In this document: positions 1 to 7,411 of the stretch, one piece after another
How positions within the stretch are numbered: position 1 is the stretch's first letter
Layout of the letters: every line of letters begins with the position of its first letter
Program-made: the position numbers and the translations under genes
The notes under the pieces: generated by a model
What the model was told of the DNA's origin: nothing
What the model saw: only the letters and a program-made list of their open reading frames with translations
Databases searched by the model: none
Source of the DNA: Polynucleobacter bastaniensis
GTDB taxonomy: Bacteria > Pseudomonadota > Gammaproteobacteria > Burkholderiales > Burkholderiaceae
Length of the DNA stretch: 64,000 nt
Direction of reading: 5' to 3'
Assembly (NCBI RefSeq): GCF_018882205.1
Contig: NZ_JACVOU010000005.1
Location: 1-64,000, forward strand

Positions 1-66
1 TGAACTGACCTGATTTTTAGTACCACCCTAGAAGAGAGGATTTTTGATAATCTTCACCTTAAAGGA

Positions 67-357
67 GTGCTAAATATGGCAAAAGGTCAGCGTCTTAAAC
101 CCGAGCAAATCGTCACCTTATTGCGTCAAATCGATGTTTTAACCACCAATGGCAAAACCCTAGCCCAGGCTTGTAAAGAAGTGGGTACGGTTGAGCAAAG
201 CTATTACCGTTGGCGCAAGATCTACGGCGGTATGAAAGTCGATCAGGCTCGTAAGTACAAAGATCTAGAGCTAGAAAATACCCGCTTAAAGAAGCTTGTT
301 GCCGATCTCTCCTTGCGCGAGGTCATGCTTAAGGAAGTCATTAAGGGAAACTTCTAA
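67..357 (+). CDS. IS3-family transposase OrfA
   Basis: A 96-residue DNA-binding protein of the transposase_8/OrfA type. A helix-turn-helix occupies residues ~10-55 (QIVTLLRQIDVL... SYYRWRKIYGG) and is followed by a basic leucine-zipper-like helix with the typical DLELENTRLKKLVADLSL pattern. It recognises the IS ends and dimerises. The start at 67 gives MLNMAKGQ; the ATG at 76 (MAKGQRLK), preceded by AAGGAG at 61-66, is the more likely start. The gene ends just after a -1 frameshift heptamer, so part of translation probably continues into orfB to make the full transposase. Confidence 0.88.
   Translation: MLNMAKGQRLKPEQIVTLLRQIDVLTTNGKTLAQACKEVGTVEQSYYRWRKIYGGMKVDQARKYKDLELENTRLKKLVADLSLREVMLKEVIKGNF
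345..351 (+). other. Predicted -1 ribosomal frameshift heptamer GGGAAAC
   Basis: GGGAAAC sits four codons from the orfA end, in the correct phase (G GGA AAC) for a -1 slip. After the slip the frame has no stop before orfB. It reads LLSPAKRKTAAQ into the orfB start, and LLSPA(R/K)R is the usual N-terminus of IS407-group OrfB. IS3 elements normally make OrfAB by -1 frameshifting, more often at A AAA AAG. No downstream stimulatory structure was worked out. Confidence 0.65.
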
Positions 358-386
358 GCCCTGCTAAACGCAAAACAGCTGCTCAG

Positions 387-1217
387 GTGTTGATGAATAA
401 ATACTCAACATCAGAGCGCTTAGCTTGTGAATTAGTGGGGCTATCCAGAGCAGCTTATCGTTATATGCCACTGCCTAAAGATGACGAAGAGCCCCTACGG
501 GCTGAAGTCATCCGTATGGCGAGCACCTATGGCCGATATGGTTATCGATTTATTGCTGGGATGATGCGTAATGCCGGCTGGGGACAAGCTACGACAAGCA
601 AGGTAGCTCGTATCTGGCGGCAAGAGGGTCTGAAGATCCCACAAAAGCAACCTCCTAGAGGTAGGCTCTGGTTTAACGATGGCAGTTGTATGCGGCTTCG
701 AGCCAACTATCCCAATCATGTTTGGAGTTATGACTTTGTGTTCATTAGAGATGCGTATGGTGGCAAGATCCGGATGCTCACCCTGATTGATGAGTTCACT
801 AGAAAGTGTTTAACGATCCACTGCGCTAGAAGAATTGGATCGATCCAGGTGATTGAACAACTGGCCAACGCCATGATTGACAACGGTATCCCGCAATATA
901 TTCGATCGGACAATGGCCCAGAATTTATTGCTAAAGAGCTACGTAGTTGGTTATCTGGGGTTGGAGTGAAAACCGCTTACATTGAACCGGGTAGTCCTTG
1001 GGAGAATGGCTTTTGTGAAAGCTTTAATGGCACCTTCAGAGACAATTTATTAGATGGAGAAATCTTCTATAGCCTAAAAGAAGCCCAGATCATCGTGGGG
1101 GAGTGGGTCAAGCACTATAACCAAGTCAGGCCTCATAGCGCTTTAGGTTACAGACCACCAGCACCTCAAACCCAAGTGCCCAAAATAATCCAGAATCAAC
1201 CCATGTTGCTGCAATGA
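387..1217 (+). CDS. IS3-family transposase OrfB (DDE integrase)
   Basis: This is the catalytic half of the transposase, which cuts and joins DNA. It has an N-terminal HTH_21-type segment (residues ~20-75) and an rve integrase core: the first Asp in VWSYDF, the second in SDNGPEF and the Glu in ENGFCESFNG. The C-terminal HYNQVRPHSALGYRPPAP is typical. The GTG at 387 is only an internal entry point. The frame is open back to 345 and probably joins orfA by frameshifting. The reading frame and DDE residues are intact, so the element may be active. Confidence 0.88.
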   Translation: MLMNKYSTSERLACELVGLSRAAYRYMPLPKDDEEPLRAEVIRMASTYGRYGYRFIAGMMRNAGWGQATTSKVARIWRQEGLKIPQKQPPRGRLWFNDGSCMRLRANYPNHVWSYDFVFIRDAYGGKIRMLTLIDEFTRKCLTIHCARRIGSIQVIEQLANAMIDNGIPQYIRSDNGPEFIAKELRSWLSGVGVKTAYIEPGSPWENGFCESFNGTFRDNLLDGEIFYSLKEAQIIVGEWVKHYNQVRPHSALGYRPPAPQTQVPKIIQNQPMLLQ

Positions 1218-1238
1218 TTTACTATAGAAAAACTCTCT

Positions 1239-1269
1239 TTGGTATTGGACCTAAATTGACAGCAGTTCA
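1239..1269 (-). repeat. Probable right terminal inverted repeat of the IS
   Basis: Read on the minus strand this segment begins TGAACTG, identical to the first 7 bases of the window. The following bases share a T-rich stretch and a later AGAGAG with the left end. The match is imperfect beyond the tip. It lies where an IS3 right end is expected, about 50 bases after orfB. Confidence 0.5.
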
Positions 1270-1693
1270 CGCTGATGATGATGGAAAGCGAATTCTTAAA
1301 ATGAATAAACGAAGGGTTGAGCTAACCTTCAATGAAATCTACTTCCAAAGTGTTACTCATAGCAAGTTGGCAATTGATGAGTTTGGAGACGAGGTTTCTC
1401 TTGATTACAGATATGTGACCCCTATGCGTTCAGACTACGGAACAAGAATTGCCCAAAAAATGAAACCTCTTGAGGCGGAGGTCATGAAGGCTATAAATAA
1501 GCTGGAATGGCCGTCAAAAAATGAGATACAAAATGAGATGGGTGGTAAATCCACCAAACTTAAAACGGTTATAGATTCGTTGATTACAAGAGGTGATTTA
1601 GAAGAAGCCCATCTTCCGCCAACAGAAAAAAGGAAAGGTAGAAAAACTTATATAGCAATTAAATCGGATGATATGGGAGCTTCCAATGATTGA
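1270..1693 (+). pseudogene. 3' fragment of a gene interrupted by the IS (winged-helix end of a replication-type protein?)
   Basis: The open frame runs from 1214, but its first 18 or so codons lie inside the IS, so the native gene must have started left of the window. About 140 residues remain. The last ~75 look like a winged helix (PLEAEVMKAINKLEWPSKNE, a basic turn, then VIDSLITRGDLEEA and a basic tail), the kind of domain found at the C-terminus of RepA-like or primase/helicase proteins of mobile elements. That function is a guess. An overlapping gene starts at 1686, which points to an original operon. Confidence 0.55.
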
Positions 1694-1850
1694 GAATATT
1701 GAGTCAACTTACTGGATTCTCTTAGAGAAAATTCTAGTAATCCAGAAAGAATACTTTCTTCCTTCTTTCTGTCATGGAAGTGGATTGAAACCCAATAATC
1801 CAGTTTGCACTAGTAATCCAGAACTAACATTTGGGGAGCATTCAGCATGA
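1686..1850 (+). CDS. Small hypothetical protein (54 aa)
   Basis: The ATG at 1686 overlaps the end of the upstream fragment by 8 bases, and the stop at 1848-1850 overlaps the next ATG (ATGA). This chained arrangement suggests translational coupling in a compact mobile-element operon. The protein is short, with a Phe/Leu-rich middle and a single Cys in CHGSG, and no recognisable domain. The DNA here holds three copies of TAATCCAG (1738, 1796, 1814), so the stretch may also be a regulatory or replication-associated sequence that is merely open in this frame. Confidence 0.35.
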   Translation: MIENIESTYWILLEKILVIQKEYFLPSFCHGSGLKPNNPVCTSNPELTFGEHSA

Positions 1851-2113
1851 CTCGCACAAAAGAATCCCCTATACAACAAGCACCCATAACGATAGTTGAG
1901 GATGCTACCCCTCGTATTAATCTTGCAACTAGCGATGATGTCAGGCGTGAAATGGCAAAAGTCTATAGGGAGTCTAGGGTTGGAAAAATAGCCACTTCAG
2001 AAGCGACTCGATTAGTTTATATGCTCACACAGATACTTAAAGCCCATGAGGTATATGTTTTAGAGCAGAAGCTCCTAGCCCTCGAATTAGCCCATCTGGA
2101 GGTAAATAGATGA
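1847..2113 (+). CDS. Hypothetical protein, mobile-element operon (88 aa)
   Basis: The protein has a disordered N-terminus (~25 residues, TKESPIQQAPIT) and a helical rest. The helical part (DDVRREMAKVYRESRVGKIATSEATRLVYMLTQILKAHEVYVLEQKL) resembles small accessory proteins often found next to replication or packaging genes in phages and integrative elements, where an RxxMAxVYR...GKI...A..L.YML pattern recurs. No catalytic residues are seen. It overlaps both neighbours by 4 bases (ATGA). The function is unknown. Confidence 0.65.
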   Translation: MTRTKESPIQQAPITIVEDATPRINLATSDDVRREMAKVYRESRVGKIATSEATRLVYMLTQILKAHEVYVLEQKLLALELAHLEVNR

Positions 2114-2304
2114 CCCTTAAAAGTCGACTACAAAAGCTGTCCGATAAGCTAAAGCCTGTAACAACCAAAATCTTCTATATGGGTTGGGCAGACTGCACAT
2201 GGACTCAATCTGAAGGCCTTGTTAGGCAGGCTAACGAATCTAAAGAAGACTTCTGCAACAGGGTCTACCAAACTACTAAGAAACAGTACCTTTGGTTTGA
2301 TTAG
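2110..2304 (+). CDS. Small hypothetical protein (64 aa)
   Basis: This is the last gene of the coupled chain, starting 4 bases before the previous stop. It has a basic N-terminal helix (LKSRLQKLSDKLKPVT), a short central segment with WADCTW, and a polar C-terminal part rich in Gln, Lys and Asn that ends YLWFD. No domain was recognised. Its coupling to the 88-residue gene implies a shared job in the same mobile element. Confidence 0.55.
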   Translation: MTLKSRLQKLSDKLKPVTTKIFYMGWADCTWTQSEGLVRQANESKEDFCNRVYQTTKKQYLWFD

Positions 2305-2470
2305 GCCCAAAGAAATATCATCGCAGCATTCATCCGGATGTAATCATCTTATTCTGTTCAGTCCAATAAGATAATCTACAAATTTTTGCTTCAATAAAAA
2401 ATTAAGAGCGTCTCTTGCAAAAAAAATTAATTGATATAAAACTACCACATAGTTTTCTTAGCATTTCGTT

Positions 2471-3580
2471 CTAAAATTTAAATTTCAGAAAATATCTTTC
2501 AAAGATTTTGAAGCTTATTGGGGCGATTGCCAATGAAATTGAAAGATATGCCAGCAAGGTAATCTCATCCGAAATTTTAAAAAATATGCTATTCAATTTA
2601 GCTAGTATTGAATGCCAAACATAAATTCCATAACAATAAAATCCGGACCAACTAAAGAATGAAAAACATCTAGCTAAATTACTGGACCCCCCTTTTTCAT
2701 CAAGGCCCAGTAAAGTCAAAACAATTAGCATTGCCACTACAGAACCAATACCCATAGGAAGTACGATGCCAAACGAAGATGCAATTTTAGAGATAAAACC
2801 CCAGTCCCAGAAAAATCCTCCAGTAATACCATGGGTATCTAGTATTTTTCTTAATACGCCGCCAAAGCCTAGGTTTTGCATTTCCCAGACAATGAATATG
2901 AAAGAAAAAATAAGGGCTACTTTAACAATTGATGCATAACGAAACTTTAAAGGCTTAATAAAGGCCACAGAAAAACCAAAAATAAAAAGTCCAATATTGC
3001 TAAATAGTGTCCTTGGCTGTATGGCCATATCTCCTGATTTCATGGCCCACCAGCCACTAAATAAAAAAGCAAATATGAACAATGGCAATAGTAGAAATCT
3101 TGCTTTAAAGAAAATTATCGGCATTAAAAAAATTGCAAATAAATAAAAATGGAGTTCTGTAGCTACTGACCACAACGGTCCAGATAGAGACATGTCATTG
3201 AAGTGAGAAATAAATAAAAACTGCTTAATAACAGAGGTTGGAACATCTTCAGCAATAAAAGATGCAATTAAGCCAATAATGAGGGCTAAATAAGCTAATG
3301 GCAAAATCCTAAGTGCTCTATTAAGTAAAAATTTTACGTACCCTTTATAACTAGGAGAATAGTGTTGCTGTAGAAAGCTTTTGGCTATTAAATAGCCGCT
3401 GATAGAAAAGAAAATCCATACCCAAAAAGCACCATTTATGTAGATTGGTAAGCCACCTATCCTCAAAACTGTATTTTCAGATATTGAATGCCCCCAAATA
3501 ACACCCAAACAAGCAATGCCACGCATGACATCTATTGAATTGCTGAGGCTAGGTGTAATAGCGTAAGTAGAATTATTCAA
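2471..3580 (-). CDS. Acyltransferase-3 family membrane protein
   Basis: A 369-residue integral membrane protein of the acyltransferase_3 (OafA/NodX/WecH-like) family. These enzymes O-acylate cell-surface sugars such as O-antigen, capsule or peptidoglycan. The N-terminal block IDVMRGIACLGVIWGHS carries the conserved catalytic-type His. It is followed by FFSISGYLIAKSFL and the RALRILPLAYLAL segment typical of the family, then about ten hydrophobic helices. There is no extracellular SGNH domain. The gene is A/T-rich and sits alone between mobile genes and tRNA-Arg, which suggests horizontal acquisition and a role in surface variation. The acceptor is unknown. Confidence 0.8.
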   Translation of the reverse strand: MNNSTYAITPSLSNSIDVMRGIACLGVIWGHSISENTVLRIGGLPIYINGAFWVWIFFSISGYLIAKSFLQQHYSPSYKGYVKFLLNRALRILPLAYLALIIGLIASFIAEDVPTSVIKQFLFISHFNDMSLSGPLWSVATELHFYLFAIFLMPIIFFKARFLLLPLFIFAFLFSGWWAMKSGDMAIQPRTLFSNIGLFIFGFSVAFIKPLKFRYASIVKVALIFSFIFIVWEMQNLGFGGVLRKILDTHGITGGFFWDWGFISKIASSFGIVLPMGIGSVVAMLIVLTLLGLDEKGGSSNLARCFSFFSWSGFYCYGIYVWHSILAKLNSIFFKISDEITLLAYLSISLAIAPISFKIFERYFLKFKF

Positions 3581-3956
3581 AAGATTCCAGCCAAATTAAA
3601 ACAGGCAATAAGTGATAAGCAGACTTCTTATCTAAATTCTAACTAAAAATGCGATTTCGCCAGCCTCCCAAGGTGATAGCACCTCCTCGATATTTCATAT
3701 CAACCCCTTCAGCACCCACTTAAAGATTTACTCAATGTAAGCCTTGTGAGACCAATTGTGGAAACAAATAGAAAAAGAGGTAATTAAGCCCTTTGATAAA
3801 GAATCAATATCTATCAAGTTAATAAACTTTCGAAATCTATACATTTCCCAAACTAATTTTGGTCCCCTGATGGTCCCCCAAGTAGGGTATAAATACTCCT
3901 AGGTACGAGTACCGAGTATTAGAGCGCTGTTAAAAGCATTAGTTTATATGAATTTT
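3581..3956. other. Gene-free stretch left of tRNA-Arg
   Basis: No convincing gene was found. The stretch contains the upstream region of the acyltransferase gene and, at 3860-3877, a pair of TGGTCCC repeats like those inside the neighbouring island. It may be the end of a second integrated element. Confidence 0.5.
3860..3877 (+). repeat. TGGTCCC direct-repeat pair outside the island
   Basis: Two TGGTCCC copies lie at 3860-3866 and 3871-3877, 11 bases apart. The same spacing occurs in pairs at 4085/4096 and 12633/12644 within the island. The distance from this pair to the duplicated tRNA core (132 bases) almost equals that of the right-end pair (129). That suggests an integrase arm-site of another element abutting from the left. 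Confidence 0.55.
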
Positions 3957-4033
<77 letters not shown>

Positions 4034-4084
4034 AATATATAAATCAATAAGTTGCAAGCAACTATGAACGCAAGAGTCTCGGAT

Positions 4085-4102
4085 TGGTCCCTTTTTGGTC
4101 CC
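4085..4102 (+). repeat. TGGTCCC direct-repeat pair at the left island end
   Basis: Copies at 4085-4091 and 4096-4102 are 11 bases apart and end 11 bases before the integrase ATG. The position and one-helical-turn spacing fit arm-type binding sites of the integrase, which could also let it repress its own promoter. Confidence 0.6.
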
Positions 4103-4113
4103 CGAGGTAAACA

Positions 4114-5160
4114 ATGGCGTCACTTCAAAAGCGAAATGGCTCTTACCGAGTCCGCATTAAGCGAGTCGGTCAAAACACCCTTTCCAAGACATTTTACAAC
4201 CGTTTAGAGGCGGTGCAATGGGCTAAGCAAACAGAGGCTGAGCTGAGGTTGGGGCTGTATGTGGAACCAGATGGACCCGCAAAGCCTAGCTCTGAGGTGC
4301 TATTTGAGCGGGCAGCCATACACTATATGAAGACCCACTCTATTCACAAGAAAATAGTCCGTTGTGAAACATCCCGCCTACGCATTCTCATTAAACGCTG
4401 GGGACATTTACCAGTTGAGCAAGTAAATAAATTGGCGGTTCTTGCCTTGAGAGATGACCTACTCAAACTAGGCCGCTCTGGGGAGACTATCAACCACTAC
4501 TTCAATACCATCTCAAAGCTCTTCCAAATGCTAGAGGGTGACTGGGACTTACCCATACCAAATCCCACCAAAGGGATTAAGAGAATGCCAGCTCCACAAG
4601 GCAGAACTAAAAGAGTTTATGGGCAAGTTGAAAAAATACTGATCTCAACCTGTAATGAATTGGGATACAGTCTTTTGCGTTCCATCATTGAATTTGCTAT
4701 TGCCACAGGTATGAGACGTGGAGAATTGATGGGCTTACATTGGACCGACATTGATATTCCTAACCGAAGAGCTTATTTGCATACCACTAAGAATGGGGAG
4801 CCACGCAAAGTTCCTCTGACCTTGGATGCAATAGCTATCTTGGAGTCGTTAATGGCAATGGGTACAAAAGAGGTATTTCCGATGAGTATGAGTGTGCTTC
4901 GTAATCAATTTGAAAAAGTGAGGGTCAAGGCACAAGAGGCTTGGTCAGAGGTGGGAAACAATCCATTTGATGGTCTACGTTTCCATGACTTACGGCATGA
5001 GGCATTGAGCCGCTTATCTGATTTAGGTCTTAACGTTATTGAGTTATCCCATATTAGCGGGCATAAAACCGTAGCAATGCTCAATCGCTATACCCATCCA
5101 TCGCATGAAGCCATCCTCAAAAGACTGGATGCTGCTGAAAAAATATCCGTGAAAACATGA
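4114..5160 (+). CDS. Tyrosine-type site-specific integrase
   Basis: This 348-residue phage/ICE-type integrase would excise and insert the island at tRNA-Arg. An N-terminal arm-binding segment (residues ~1-50, with QKRNGSYRVRIKR) is followed by a SAM-like core-binding domain (~60-150) and the catalytic domain. The catalytic set is visible: R202 (in GMRRGE), K226, H291-x-x-R294 (HDLRH), H317 (SGHKT) and the nucleophile Y326 (LNRYTH). The gene starts 80 bases from the tRNA, immediately after a TGGTCCC pair. It appears intact, so the island may still be mobile. Confidence 0.94.
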   Translation: MASLQKRNGSYRVRIKRVGQNTLSKTFYNRLEAVQWAKQTEAELRLGLYVEPDGPAKPSSEVLFERAAIHYMKTHSIHKKIVRCETSRLRILIKRWGHLPVEQVNKLAVLALRDDLLKLGRSGETINHYFNTISKLFQMLEGDWDLPIPNPTKGIKRMPAPQGRTKRVYGQVEKILISTCNELGYSLLRSIIEFAIATGMRRGELMGLHWTDIDIPNRRAYLHTTKNGEPRKVPLTLDAIAILESLMAMGTKEVFPMSMSVLRNQFEKVRVKAQEAWSEVGNNPFDGLRFHDLRHEALSRLSDLGLNVIELSHISGHKTVAMLNRYTHPSHEAILKRLDAAEKISVKT

Positions 5161-5335
5161 TTGACCTTGCTATAGTTCTTCCCACCATAGACCATCTGTT
5201 ATCAATGAAGGATTCGCCAAATTTAACATTATTCCTGTAACTCATTGAATTTATTGATATTTACTGAAATTTATTGGAGTTTTCTTCACATAATGGAGGG
5301 AAGCTGGGATGCCGATATATGGTGTTTTTGGCTTC

Positions 5336-6835
5336 TCAGTTCTTTTGCTGAAATCTCCAGAAGGTACTCAAGAACTCATCATGCTGGGAATCTTGGGACT
5401 GATTCTTCATATAGGTGAGATCAAGCTGACCACTCGGGTAGTAGACTGGCTCAAAGTCAGTTTTAAATTGCTCGGGATCTTTAAGCTGTGGAATTGAACC
5501 TAATACCGCCTCATAGGCTTCATGCATGGCAAGTTCTAATACAGGTAGGTGATGTTCTTGGCATATGAATGAGTCATGGACAGGTAAACAAAGAATCTCT
5601 TGGCCTAACAATCTCATCATCACCATTTCTGCAATTTGGGAATCAACAAACTGATATCGCAGGCCAAACCCTTTACCCTTAATTTCCTTAATAATCGGAT
5701 GCTTTTTAATCACACTTGCCTCTAGCTGGGCAGTATTCATTTCCATAATTTTAATTTGCCGACTATTGAGCTTAAAGTTGCCCCTATCATCGTTAATCAT
5801 GGCATTGATATAGGTTTTAATGACTTTTCTTTTAGATTTATATGGCTCAATGTTCTTGTTATATTCCCTCCCCTCATAACGAAGTCCTAAGTCATATAAG
5901 TCACCCTCTGGCAATGGCAAATTAGCATCCCGATACATCATTCTGGGGTGCAACTCTGAATAATCCACCTCCACGGTGGGCAAGCCATTGATTGTGATAT
6001 ATCTTCGGTATTCACTAGGGATAAATTGCCACCAGCCACCGTAAAAGCGACCCCCTTTTTGAAAGCTTCCTCTGGAAAAGATTCGTCTTAATTGAACATG
6101 GAGATAGTTAAATATCCGTGGCTTCTTTTTGTTGTCCCCAAAAGCCCAGTCAAGTTGATATTTATTATTTGTCATCCTCTTTATTAAACCTTCATCAAGA
6201 TGATGCCTATCAATGGATAAGCAAAGCGCATGTTGAACAATGAATCTGTTATAAAACTCAAGATTCTTGCGCCACCTACGAATATCGTTATTGTCTTTAA
6301 AGATGCATTGAGTTTTTGATTTGGTTTTAGGATCAAAATTCTTGAGGACGATTACATCTTGATTTTTAGGGGTAATCTTTCTCCATACATATTTGATCCG
6401 TTCAAATTCCTCAAGGAGTCCACCTACAGCCTTAATAGTCGTTGGAATATTCTCCCCATTCCTATTTTTGAAGCCTCTTTTACGCTCAATCCATCCCAAA
6501 GATTCTAGGGCATCCAATATCCTTAAAACAGCTGTATGACTAAATTCATTCAATTGGTGAGGCTTACTCCCATATGCACCATCGCTTGTTGGGACAGAAA
6601 GTCTGCATTGCTGGTGTCTACTTCCGAATACCTGATAAAGACCCTCAATGATTGAGCGTGCAGCAAATTCATGTGCAATCTGCATTTTTAATTGGGGCTT
6701 ATTCTGAATTACTAATCTACTCTGCAACCTCTCAATAACCATGGATATCTTGTCATCAAAAAAACTATCTTCTGGCATATGAATATGCTTCAAATGCAAG
6801 TTATACGTTTTATTTTTCCAAGCTGTATTAGTCAT
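5336..6835 (-). CDS. Family-A/single-subunit polymerase-like protein of the island (function unknown)
   Basis: A 499-residue soluble protein with no usual annotation. Residues ~85-130 look like a winged helix (SHTAVLRILDALESLGWIER). The C-terminal half carries, in order, the three motifs of family-A DNA polymerases and T7-type RNA polymerases: motif A at 289-298 (EVDYSELHPR, metal-binding D291), motif B at 336-340 and beyond (RKVIK, the RxxxK of the O-helix) and motif C at 419-423 (VHDSF, metal-binding D421). HDSF is the T7 RNA polymerase form; DNA polymerases usually have HDE. No 3'-5' exonuclease domain is evident. A role as the island's replication polymerase or primase is inference. The gene converges with the integrase and closes the leftward gene cluster. 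Confidence 0.7.
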   Translation of the reverse strand: MTNTAWKNKTYNLHLKHIHMPEDSFFDDKISMVIERLQSRLVIQNKPQLKMQIAHEFAARSIIEGLYQVFGSRHQQCRLSVPTSDGAYGSKPHQLNEFSHTAVLRILDALESLGWIERKRGFKNRNGENIPTTIKAVGGLLEEFERIKYVWRKITPKNQDVIVLKNFDPKTKSKTQCIFKDNNDIRRWRKNLEFYNRFIVQHALCLSIDRHHLDEGLIKRMTNNKYQLDWAFGDNKKKPRIFNYLHVQLRRIFSRGSFQKGGRFYGGWWQFIPSEYRRYITINGLPTVEVDYSELHPRMMYRDANLPLPEGDLYDLGLRYEGREYNKNIEPYKSKRKVIKTYINAMINDDRGNFKLNSRQIKIMEMNTAQLEASVIKKHPIIKEIKGKGFGLRYQFVDSQIAEMVMMRLLGQEILCLPVHDSFICQEHHLPVLELAMHEAYEAVLGSIPQLKDPEQFKTDFEPVYYPSGQLDLTYMKNQSQDSQHDEFLSTFWRFQQKN

Positions 6836-7001
6836 GAGTTGAATTAAGACATAACTACCTCATGAGATCAATGGGAATAGAACGGGTACAAAATGGGAAT
6901 ACAACTAGGGCGATATGTATGGGGCTATTTTTCAACATCCATAGGGTAGCGTTTTAAGCGGCAAAGATATATCCAAAAATAGCTAAACATCGTAATAACG
7001 A

Positions 7002-7235
7002 CTACCTCTTGGTTTCAATCATTCCAAGACTAATTGCTAGTTGCTCTAGGAACTTAATATAGGCATTAGTGTCCACAGATCGTTGACGTTCTTCTTTGGT
7101 GCAGCCTTTACCTTGGAAGTTCCAATGGTCAGATCCTTTTGGTGATAGACCCCCATGTAGTCTGCATCGTCCATTGAACATCCCATGCTTTTGGCAATGG
7201 GCATCCTTACCCCTGAGCTTAGCTCCACACAACAT
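7002..7235 (-). CDS. HGG-motif small Cys/His protein (phage/island type)
   Basis: A 77-residue protein with C-x-A-K...C-x-x-H...NGRCRLHGGLSPKG. This pattern is typical of the HGGxSTG small proteins common in phages and integrative elements (usual form CGAKTR...C...NGRCRMHGG-S-T-G). The paired Cys and His residues suggest a zinc knuckle. The C-terminus is helical (AYIKFLEQLAISLGM). The start overlaps the preceding 51-residue gene by 17 bases, implying coupled translation. The role of the family is not established. Confidence 0.7.
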   Translation of the reverse strand: MLCGAKLRGKDAHCQKHGMFNGRCRLHGGLSPKGSDHWNFQGKGCTKEERQRSVDTNAYIKFLEQLAISLGMIETKR

Positions 7236-7374
7236 TCTTAGGTCTCTTGGGTGGATTAGTTATAGCCAGCTCTTGGATACGCTGTCTAATCTGCCCTCTA
7301 GTGAGGATTTTAGGATTTCTGGGTAGAGCTTTAATCCGCTCTTGGATTTGCTCTCTGGTGAGATATGTTTTCAT
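7219..7374 (-). CDS. Small basic protein with two internal repeats (51 aa)
   Basis: The frame runs from ATG at 7374 to TAA at 7219-7221, with GGAAG 6 bases before the start. The product contains two tandem versions of one unit, LTREQIQERIKAL and LTRGQIRQRIQEL, each a probable short helix, and a Pro/Lys-rich tail. It overlaps the next gene by 17 bases. The good ribosome site, the repeats and the coupling support a real gene. The function is unknown; DNA binding is possible given the charge. Confidence 0.6.
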   Translation of the reverse strand: MKTYLTREQIQERIKALPRNPKILTRGQIRQRIQELAITNPPKRPKNVVWS

Positions 7375-7411
7375 GACTAGCTTCCGAAGGTTGTTACAGC
7401 TAATATTTTAT

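Larger units (their letters stand above)
1..1269 (+). mobile_element. IS3-family insertion sequence (IS407-like group)
   Basis: The element holds the two overlapping-frame genes orfA and orfB of an IS3-type transposase. The left end begins TGAACTGACC at base 1. A matching end, CAGTTCA, closes at 1269, 52 bases after the orfB stop. The terminal 7 bases pair exactly and the next ~18 only loosely. A length near 1.27 kb and TG...CA termini are normal for the IS407 group. The left flank lies outside the window, so a target duplication cannot be checked. The window starts exactly at the IS tip, which may reflect a contig break at a repeat. Family is firm; the exact right end is tentative. Confidence 0.8.

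Noticed and set aside
1214-1269. ATG at 1214 as the true start of the following protein
   Set aside because: It overlaps the orfB stop and lies within the IS right end, so the protein is better read as a fragment of an interrupted gene.
1738-1821. Three TAATCCAG repeats as replication iterons
   Set aside because: Only three copies with irregular spacing (58 and 18 bases) inside a possible coding frame; too little to call an origin.
5309-5497. Plus-strand frame downstream of the integrase
   Set aside because: It overlaps the polymerase-like gene in antisense and shows no protein features.
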